DNA of 5,694 nt from Calditrichota bacterium. GTDB taxonomy: Bacteria; Calditrichota; Calditrichia; Calditrichales; Calditrichaceae. Shown in pieces: positions 1-3,215 of the stretch (the first letter of the stretch is position 1; each line of letters begins with the position of its first letter). The DNA is taken from positions 1 to 5,694 of the forward strand of contig JAJRSN010000372.1 of assembly GCA_024278715.1 (NCBI GenBank), written 5' to 3'. A program made the translations under genes and the position numbers. The notes below the pieces were generated by a model, which searched no databases, had not been told where the DNA came from, and worked only from the letters and a program-made list of their open reading frames with translations.

Positions 1-117
1 CATCCCAAGGGTGCAAAAGAAGTAAAAGGGTTTATCGATCGAAAAATTGCCGAGGGACGTTTTACTCCGGATGAAATCGTCGGGCTTGTGGAAACGGTTT
101 ACGGACACCGTAAATAA
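1..117 (+). CDS. C-terminal fragment of an unidentified protein; tail resembles CcmH/'CxCGC'-type helical tails
   Basis: The frame is open from the first base and stops at TAA 115-117, leaving 38 residues (begins HPKGAKEVKGFID, ends VYGHRK). The N-terminus lies outside the window, so function cannot be read directly. The pattern is a short Pro/Gly turn, a charged amphipathic helix, then 'EGRFTPDEIVGLVETVYG'. This recalls the segment that follows the Cys motif in CcmH-like and related small Cys-motif proteins, where an 'I..KI..GK...EI...FV..YG' helix pair is common. That is a resemblance of pattern only, because the diagnostic cysteines would be upstream. No cysteine is present in the visible part. 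A 402-bp stretch without a clear gene follows, so it is probably not co-transcribed closely with the YHS gene. The coding call is fairly safe; the family suggestion is weak. Confidence 0.7.
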   Translation, partial: HPKGAKEVKGFIDRKIAEGRFTPDEIVGLVETVYGHRK

Positions 118-519
118 GAAGAAATAAAAGGGTAAAATTTTGTCCGAATCGCGGAGCCGGAGCTGAAATTGTCACAAAAGAGCGGCGGAAGATCGGCTGA
201 AAGTATTGCGAGAAAAAATTTCGTTCGGATCAGGAGTTGCCAGCAGATCGGGACTTAAGAATATTGCCTTGCGGCGTGCGCGTCGTTAACGGATTTTTGG
301 GGTTGAATAGAGAATATTCTAAGAAAAGGCTGATGTCTTTTATCGCCGAAAAGAAATCGGTGAAAATATTACTCAAAATCAGCGTAATGCGCGGTTTGCC
401 GATCGGTGTTCTGCCATTGATGCCCGAAAAATGTTCGTCCCGAAATGAAGTTTAAAGCGCGGAGCCGATCCGCCGGATAAAAAAACAATGATTTAACCTA
501 ATAAAAGAAGGAGTTAGCA
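118..519. other. Intergenic stretch without a supportable gene
   Basis: This 402-bp stretch has base composition not obviously different from the genes, but I find no credible reading frame. A 72-codon frame from TTG 237 to 455 lacks a ribosome binding site and its product (basic, no recognisable domain) resembles nothing I know. Small structures are present: a perfect palindrome AGAATATTCT at 311-320, a 5-bp GC hairpin at 459-473 (GCGGA, 5-nt loop, TCCGC) without a following T tract, and the 9-mer GCGGAGCCG at both 151-159 and 459-467. None supports a named element. It may be a decayed gene plus the leader of the YHS operon; I saw no convincing promoter. Confidence 0.4.
508..513 (+). promoter_or_regulatory. 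Ribosome binding site of the YHS gene
   Basis: AAGGAG lies 6 nt before ATG 520. It fixes the start of the YHS protein. Confidence 0.8.
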
Positions 520-720
520 ATGGTTAAAGATTTGGTATGTCAGATGATGTTGGATGAAACCAAAGAAATATACTCGACAGCAGAATATAAGGGCAAAACC
601 TATTATTTTTGTACGCCGTTGTGCAAAGTTCAATTCGAATCACATCCGGAAAAATACTTAGCCGATAATGAAGAAAGAGTGCACAAGGGTAACGGTAATC
701 CGGAAAGCATGAAGGAATAG
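520..720 (+). CDS. YHS domain protein (small metal-binding protein)
   Basis: This 66-residue protein is essentially one YHS domain. The opening 'KDLVCQMMLD' matches the domain's D-x-V-C-x-M motif (Cys7), and 'GKTYYFCTPLCKVQFESHPEKYL' (about 25-47) is its signature, with Cys31 and Cys35. YHS domains are small treble-clef-like metal-binding modules. They occur alone or fused to copper ATPases and other heavy-metal proteins, so binding of copper or another soft metal through the three cysteines is likely. There is no signal peptide, so it should be cytoplasmic. The tail 48-66 is charged and probably disordered. The usual Pro and Gly of 'DPVCGM' are Leu and Gln here. An AAGGAG at 508-513 supports the ATG. 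The methyltransferase follows after 5 nt, implying co-transcription, and a copper-type ATPase lies about 2.5 kb downstream. Family is certain; the metal is inferred. Confidence 0.93.
   Translation: MVKDLVCQMMLDETKEIYSTAEYKGKTYYFCTPLCKVQFESHPEKYLADNEERVHKGNGNPESMKE
711..717 (+). promoter_or_regulatory. Ribosome binding site deciding the TTG start at 726
   Basis: GAAGGAA sits inside the last codons of the YHS gene, 8 nt before TTG 726. No ATG occurs in the right position, and conserved N-terminal residues begin before the first in-frame internal ATG, so the TTG start is favoured. The overlap suggests coupled translation of the two genes. Confidence 0.6.
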
Positions 721-725
721 CCGTT

Positions 726-1358
726 TTGAGAAGATCATCAAATCCCGAAAAGCATCGGTACAACCGGATTGCGCCTGTTTATGATTTAATGGAATTTTTT
801 CCTGAAAAAGTTACCATGGGCAACTGGCGAAAAAGATTGTTCTCGTATTTACCCGAAGGGCGTATTCTGGAACTTGGAGTCGGCACCGGAAAAAATCTTG
901 TCTTTTATCCGGAAAACAAGCATTTGATAGCCGTAGATATCAGCTTAAAAATGATCCGTCGCGCTCGTGAAAAAAAACCGGATTACCTGAATGTCTCTTT
1001 CGCGATTATGAATGCCGAAGAACTGGCGCTTTTGTCCGATAGCTTTGACGGTATTGTCACAACCTTTGTTTTTTGTTCGGTCTTTCAACCCGTAAACGGT
1101 TTGAAAGAATTAAAACGCGTACTTAAACCGGGCGGCACGGCTCTTTTTTTAGAACATGTGCGTCCGGGAAACAAGGTGCTGGCAAAACTGTTTGATCTTC
1201 TGAATCCCGTGGTTGTCCGAATTTTTGGAGCAAATATCAATCGCACTACAACGCGTAATATTAAAATGGCGGGCTTTGAAATAGAAGAGGAACACAACCT
1301 CCGACGCGACATCGTCAAGTTGATTATCGCGCGAAAAAAGTTAAACGATACTGATTAA
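726..1358 (+). CDS. Class I SAM-dependent methyltransferase (UbiE/Methyltransf_11-like)
   Basis: This 210-residue protein has the Rossmann methyltransferase pattern in order. 'YNRIAPVYDLMEFF' (12-25) is the N-terminal helix typical of UbiE-like and phospholipid methyltransferase-like members. Motif I is 'ILELGVGTGKN' (47-57). The acidic SAM-ribose residue is D71 in 'IAVDIS', 'NAEEL' (96-100) is motif II, 'FDGIVTTFVFCSV' (107-119) follows, and 'LKPGGTALFLEH' (133-144) is motif III. The length suits a stand-alone enzyme and all SAM-site elements look intact. No transmembrane segment or signal peptide is seen. The substrate cannot be told; ubiquinone/menaquinone, phospholipid, small thiol or metalloid methylation are all possible, and no ArsM-type conserved cysteine set is present. 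The TTG start is supported by GAAGGAA at 711-717 and by the need to include the 'YNRIAPVYD' helix. It lies 5 nt after the YHS gene, so the two are probably made together. Confidence 0.9.
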   Translation: MRRSSNPEKHRYNRIAPVYDLMEFFPEKVTMGNWRKRLFSYLPEGRILELGVGTGKNLVFYPENKHLIAVDISLKMIRRAREKKPDYLNVSFAIMNAEELALLSDSFDGIVTTFVFCSVFQPVNGLKELKRVLKPGGTALFLEHVRPGNKVLAKLFDLLNPVVVRIFGANINRTTTRNIKMAGFEIEEEHNLRRDIVKLIIARKKLNDTD

Positions 1359-1577
1359 AGATCAACCGTTAAGTTGTGAAAGAATAGAAAACCCCAGAAA
1401 ATGATTCGTAAACTGTTATTGCCGTCCGTTTGTTTTGCTGCCGGATGTGCCCGCAAGTTCGGCGCCTGACAGGAACGGACGGCATTTTGAAAAAATCAAT
1501 CGGAAAAAACGATGATCTGTTAAAAACGGGTTTGAAGGCATAACCCGGACAAGCCGTTACTATACGGGAGAGAATTT
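1359..1577. other. Spacer after the methyltransferase, with inverted repeats
   Basis: No real gene is evident. A 22-codon frame from ATG 1401 (stop TGA 1467-1469) encodes a hydrophobic start ending in a lipobox-like 'AAGC', but it has no ribosome binding site and lies mostly within the inverted repeat, so it is not called. The stretch holds the 1420-1484 inverted repeat and a 6-bp hairpin at 1527-1547 (CGGGTT/AACCCG, 9-nt loop). No transcription terminator with a proper T tract is seen after the methyltransferase. Confidence 0.4.
1420..1484. repeat. 11-bp perfect inverted repeat with nested stem
   Basis: TGCCGTCCGTT (1420-1430) and AACGGACGGCA (1474-1484) are perfect inverted copies separated by 43 nt. 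The interior can form a second 6-bp stem (1440-1445 with 1458-1463, one G-T pair). TTTT follows the right arm. It could be a terminator-like or structured RNA element at the end of the YHS/methyltransferase transcript, or a remnant of a small mobile element. The long interior makes a plain intrinsic terminator less likely. Confidence 0.55.
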
Positions 1578-1850
1578 GTTAATAGTTATTGGTTAAGGGA
1601 AAGTTACAAAGTAACGAGTGTCGTGTGACAAGGTCGTTATGCGTAATGCGTGATGAGTAACAAAGTGACGAGTGAATGGAGAAGCCCGCTTAGCGATTAC
1701 ACCCTATAACGCTTAACGAATTCCGTGATGCGTAATGCGTGATGCGTGACAAGTGACAAGTAACAAGTGACAAGTAACGAGTAACAAAGTGACAAAGTAA
1801 CCTGATACCTGCAACCTGCAACCTGTAACTTGTAACCCTTAACGCTTAAC
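1578..1850. repeat. Island of degenerate 7-bp repeats (GTnAyrn) with inverted arms, in two blocks
   Basis: Most of this stretch steps in 7-bp units starting with GT. GTTAATA, GTTATTG and GTTAAGG run in register at 1578-1598. GTTATGC, GTAATGC and GTGATGA follow at 1636-1656. Eight in-register units run at 1725-1780 (GTGATGC, GTAATGC, GTGATGC, GTGACAA, GTGACAA, GTAACAA, GTGACAA, GTAACGA), continuing with 8-bp steps to about 1796. From about 1802 the same kind of unit continues on the other strand to 1850 (reverse complement GTTAAGC, GTTAAGG, GTTACAA, GTTACAG, GTTGCAG twice, GTATCAG). Two blocks, about 1578-1724 and 1725-1860, both end in TAACGCTTAAC (1707-1717 and 1840-1850). The region has stops in all frames I read, so it is non-coding. 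The unit type is a degenerate heptamer intergenic repeat; I cannot name a family. Confidence 0.8.
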
Positions 1851-1882
1851 AGATTCTGCCAAAAAAAGAAAGGATTTAAGTG

Positions 1883-1894
1883 TTAATATATTAA
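1883..1894. promoter_or_regulatory. 12-bp perfect AT palindrome in the rhodanese leader
   Basis: TTAATATATTAA is its own reverse complement and lies 32 bp before ATG 1927, in an AT-rich leader (1880-1910) where a promoter is expected. A TATAAA at 1904-1909 could be a -10 element but has no convincing -35. It may be an operator or simply AT-rich chance. Confidence 0.25.
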
Positions 1895-1911
1895 TTATCT
1901 AAATATAAATA

Positions 1912-1917
1912 GAGGAG
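1912..1917 (+). promoter_or_regulatory. Ribosome binding site of the rhodanese gene
   Basis: GAGGAG lies 9 nt before ATG 1927 and supports that start, which also gives a complete signal sequence. Confidence 0.7.
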
Positions 1918-1926
1918 AAAAGAACT

Positions 1927-2361
1927 ATGAAGAAGAGTTCGATTTTTATGTTGCTTATTTTAGGCATCACGGCAGTTGTGGTTTTCACAACTATTTCTTG
2001 TGCAAAAGAAAAAACCAATGTCACCAAAGAGAAGAAAACTTACAATAAAATAACAGCCGATGAACTAAAGAGTATGTTCGAGAAAAAGGATTTTCTGTTG
2101 GTGAACGTCCACATTCCTTATGCGGGAGAGATACCGCAAACCGATCTGTTCATTCCGTTCGATCAACTAAAAGAACATTTGGATCAACTTCCGACCGATA
2201 AAAACGCAAAAATAGTCCTGTATTGCCGCAGCGGACACATGAGCGCCATGGCAGCCAAAGAATTAGCTGAAATGGGATATACCAATGTTTACGATTTACT
2301 CGGCGGTATGAAAGCCTGGGCAGCCGCGGGAAACAAAATACTCGACAAAAGCAAAGAATAA
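1927..2361 (+). CDS. Rhodanese-domain (candidate) lipoprotein
   Basis: This 144-residue protein starts with a short basic end, a hydrophobic core (6-20) and 'TISC' at 22-25. This reads as a lipoprotein signal with Cys25 as the lipid-bearing residue, although Thr at -3 is unusual for a lipobox. A Lys-rich linker (27-41) leads to one rhodanese domain (about 41-137). Visible elements are 'ITADELKSMF', 'FLLVNVHIPYAGEIP' (56-70), and the catalytic loop 'YCRSGHMS' (99-106) with active-site Cys100. 'LAEMGYTNVYDLLGGMKAWAAAG' (113-135) is the typical end of the fold. The common 'D-V-R' of rhodaneses is 'N-V-H' here, a variant found in single-domain members with 'IPYEGEI'-type sequences. The intact Cys suggests sulfur transfer or persulfide chemistry on the outer face of the inner membrane or in the periplasm. 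The partner is unknown. It sits alone between two long repeat-bearing spacers, so is probably transcribed separately. Confidence 0.9.
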   Translation: MKKSSIFMLLILGITAVVVFTTISCAKEKTNVTKEKKTYNKITADELKSMFEKKDFLLVNVHIPYAGEIPQTDLFIPFDQLKEHLDQLPTDKNAKIVLYCRSGHMSAMAAKELAEMGYTNVYDLLGGMKAWAAAGNKILDKSKE

Positions 2362-2389
2362 GATTAATCGTTAACATCAAAATTATTTT

Positions 2390-2470
2390 ACCAGGGAATT
2401 TGGAACCGGAAATTCGGAATTAAAAGAAATAATAAATTTCCGGTTTCGGGTTTCTGGTTAAAACCCGAAA
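2390..2470. repeat. Second 7-bp-stepped inverted repeat with two overlapping hairpins
   Basis: AACCGGAAATT (2404-2414) pairs perfectly with AATTTCCGGTT (2435-2445) across 20 nt. TTTCGGGTTT (2444-2453) pairs perfectly with AAACCCGAAA (2461-2470) across 7 nt. The two hairpins share 2444-2445, so they compete at their junction. Both arms step in sevens: AATTTGG, AACCGGA, AATTCGG at 2397-2417, and on the opposite strand AACCAGA, AACCCGA, AACCGGA, AATTTAT from 2459 back to 2432. Neither stem is followed by a T tract on either strand sufficient for a terminator call. The sequence differs from the 1578-1850 island, but the 7-bp architecture is the same. Confidence 0.7.
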
Positions 2471-2489
2471 AATAAAATTGCTTCTTTCA

Positions 2490-2519
2490 TTGCCAATATT
2501 TTATTTTTAAACATAAAAT
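2490..2519 (+). promoter_or_regulatory. Sigma70-like promoter candidate
   Basis: TTGCCA (2490-2495, 5/6 match to TTGACA) and TAAAAT (2514-2519, 5/6 match to TATAAT) are 18 bp apart. Transcription would begin near 2526 and run through the operator-like repeat into the LDCC gene. AT-richness of the region raises the chance of a coincidental match. Confidence 0.35.
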
Positions 2520-2594
2520 CAGTAAATTTAAAAAGCGCTTGTTGCAAATTCTTTTGTATTTAACATGGATTATCAACGTCTCTTAGCGACAAAA

Positions 2595-2633
2595 TTGTGT
2601 AATATTCTACAACGTTTTGTTTAATATTCTTCA
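2595..2633. promoter_or_regulatory. Operator-like tandem repeat with dyad symmetry
   Basis: TTGTGTAATATTCTACA (2595-2611) and TTGTTTAATATTCTTCA (2617-2633) match at 15 of 17 positions and start 22 bp apart, two turns of the helix. Extended to 2612, the first copy is an imperfect palindrome TTGT-nn-AATATT-nn-ACAA; the second keeps the left half and core better than the right. This arrangement suits two dimers of a regulator binding the same face of DNA. The regulator is unknown and no regulator gene is in the window. Confidence 0.45.
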
Positions 2634-2747
2634 TAAAAATAGAAAAACGGACTTTCCGGACATTACGCAACATGCGGTAAACTAAGGAGATATCGGCTAT
2701 AAATTATTTTTGGCATGGGAATTGAAATAAAAACGATAACCGACACT

Positions 2748-2754
2748 GAAAGGA
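2748..2754 (+). promoter_or_regulatory. Ribosome binding site of the LDCC gene
   Basis: GAAAGGA lies 6 nt before ATG 2761. It supports this small gene as translated. Confidence 0.6.
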
Positions 2755-2760
2755 TAAAAG

Positions 2761-2967
2761 ATGAAAACAGTTTTAAATTTTAAAAATCGTTTTCGGGCAT
2801 GGCTCGAAAGATTGGCTAAAAGTAATGAAGAATTGTTTAGCCATAAACGGCTGGATTGCTGCACCATAAAAATATCAGATACGCCGCGCAGAAATATTTC
2901 AGCCGCTTCAAAAGTTGATTCCGTGACGAATCGACAAAATCAAAGTAATTTAAGGAGAGGAGAATAA
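2761..2967 (+). CDS. LDCC-motif putative metal-binding protein (small, with atypical C-terminal extension)
   Basis: This is a 68-residue protein. The N-terminal half is a basic amphipathic helix with 'LERLAKSNEELFSHKRLDCC' at 15-34. This matches the small bacterial proteins annotated as 'LDCC motif putative metal-binding protein', which have a short helix, an 'LAKANEE-SFG-x-KRLDCC'-type segment and little more. Cys33 and Cys34 would be the metal ligands; there is no signal peptide, so it is expected in the cytoplasm. Residues 38-68 are polar, low in hydrophobics and not family-like as I recall it. They run directly over the ribosome binding site of the next gene, so this tail may be a recent extension after loss of an earlier stop. 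GAAAGGA at 2748-2754 supports the start. The stop is only 2 nt before the SHOCT gene, pointing to co-transcription with it and with the ATPase. The family call is from memory of the motif. Confidence 0.7.
   Translation: MKTVLNFKNRFRAWLERLAKSNEELFSHKRLDCCTIKISDTPRRNISAASKVDSVTNRQNQSNLRRGE
2957..2962 (+). promoter_or_regulatory. Ribosome binding site of the SHOCT gene, inside the LDCC coding end
   Basis: Overlapping AAGGAG (2952-2957) and GAGGAG (2957-2962) precede ATG 2970, the latter by 7 nt. They encode the last residues of the upstream protein. An alternative ATG at 2973 is also possible. Confidence 0.7.
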
Positions 2968-2969
2968 AG

Positions 2970-3176
2970 ATGATGGGCTTTGGAATGGGATTTGGATGGA
3001 TTTTCAGCTTATTATTTATCGGTTTGGCTATTTGGGCGGTTGTGGAGATATTCCGCAAGAATAAGGATGTTATGTCCCCAAAAATCGAAGAACCGGTCGA
3101 AATACTAAAAAGACGATACGCGAACGGAGAGATCAGCAAGGATGAGTATAATCGCATGAAGAATGATTTAATTTAA
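2970..3176 (+). CDS. SHOCT domain membrane protein
   Basis: This 68-residue protein has a Gly/Phe/Met-rich start (MMGFGMGFG), one transmembrane helix (about 9-28, 'GWIFSLLFIGLAIWAVVEIF'), a short charged linker, and a SHOCT (short C-terminal) domain at about 42-68: 'PVEILKRRYANGEISKDEYNRMKNDL'. The 'L..R.A.GEI...EY..' pattern is the family's signature. The membrane-helix-plus-SHOCT layout is common in small bacterial proteins and is often found beside copper and other metal efflux genes. The molecular role is not known; assembly or regulation of a membrane partner is a reasonable inference. It begins 2 nt after the LDCC gene and ends 39 nt before the ATPase gene, with a run of nine T (3177-3185) between but no clear hairpin before it. 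That T run is therefore not called a terminator. The length is normal for such proteins. Confidence 0.9.
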   Translation: MMGFGMGFGWIFSLLFIGLAIWAVVEIFRKNKDVMSPKIEEPVEILKRRYANGEISKDEYNRMKNDLI

Positions 3177-3203
3177 TTTTTTTTTGAGTTGGATTTAACC
3201 CAT

Positions 3204-3210
3204 AGGAGGT
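3204..3210 (+). promoter_or_regulatory. Strong ribosome binding site of the ATPase gene
   Basis: AGGAGGT, a full anti-Shine-Dalgarno match, lies 5 nt before ATG 3216. It fixes the start so that the whole His-rich region is included in the protein. Confidence 0.85.
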
Positions 3211-3215
3211 AGATC

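Larger units (their letters stand above)
2362..2760. other. Regulatory/repeat-rich spacer upstream of the LDCC-SHOCT-ATPase genes
   Basis: This 399-bp AT-rich stretch has no credible gene. It holds a 7-bp-stepped inverted repeat (2390-2470), a sigma70-like promoter candidate (2490-2519), the two-copy operator-like repeat (2595-2633) and the ribosome binding site of the next gene. An isolated AAGGAG at 2684-2689 has no start codon at a useful distance. A leader of about 230 nt would separate the proposed promoter from ATG 2761. Confidence 0.5.

Noticed and set aside
136..236. Imperfect direct repeat (136-150 and 217-231, both near AATTTnGTnCGnATC)
   Set aside because: Twelve of fifteen matches in one pair without further copies or symmetry is within chance for this much sequence.
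237..455. 72-codon frame beginning with TTG
   Set aside because: It has no ribosome binding site, no recognisable domain and an implausible composition; it is treated as chance in an intergenic stretch.
1603..1850. CRISPR array
   Set aside because: The repeated unit is only 7 bp, degenerate, contiguous without spacers, and it changes strand.
2444..2470. Intrinsic terminator for the rhodanese gene
   Set aside because: The 10-bp hairpin is perfect but is followed by A-rich rather than T-rich sequence on the + strand, and no T tract fits on the minus strand either.
2837..3157. 106-codon minus-strand frame opposite the LDCC and SHOCT genes
   Set aside because: It lies antisense to two genes that have ribosome binding sites and recognised families; it shows no domain of its own.
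3177..3185. Terminator between the SHOCT and ATPase genes (run of nine T)
   Set aside because: No stable GC-containing hairpin precedes the T run, and the genes are otherwise closely packed in the same direction.
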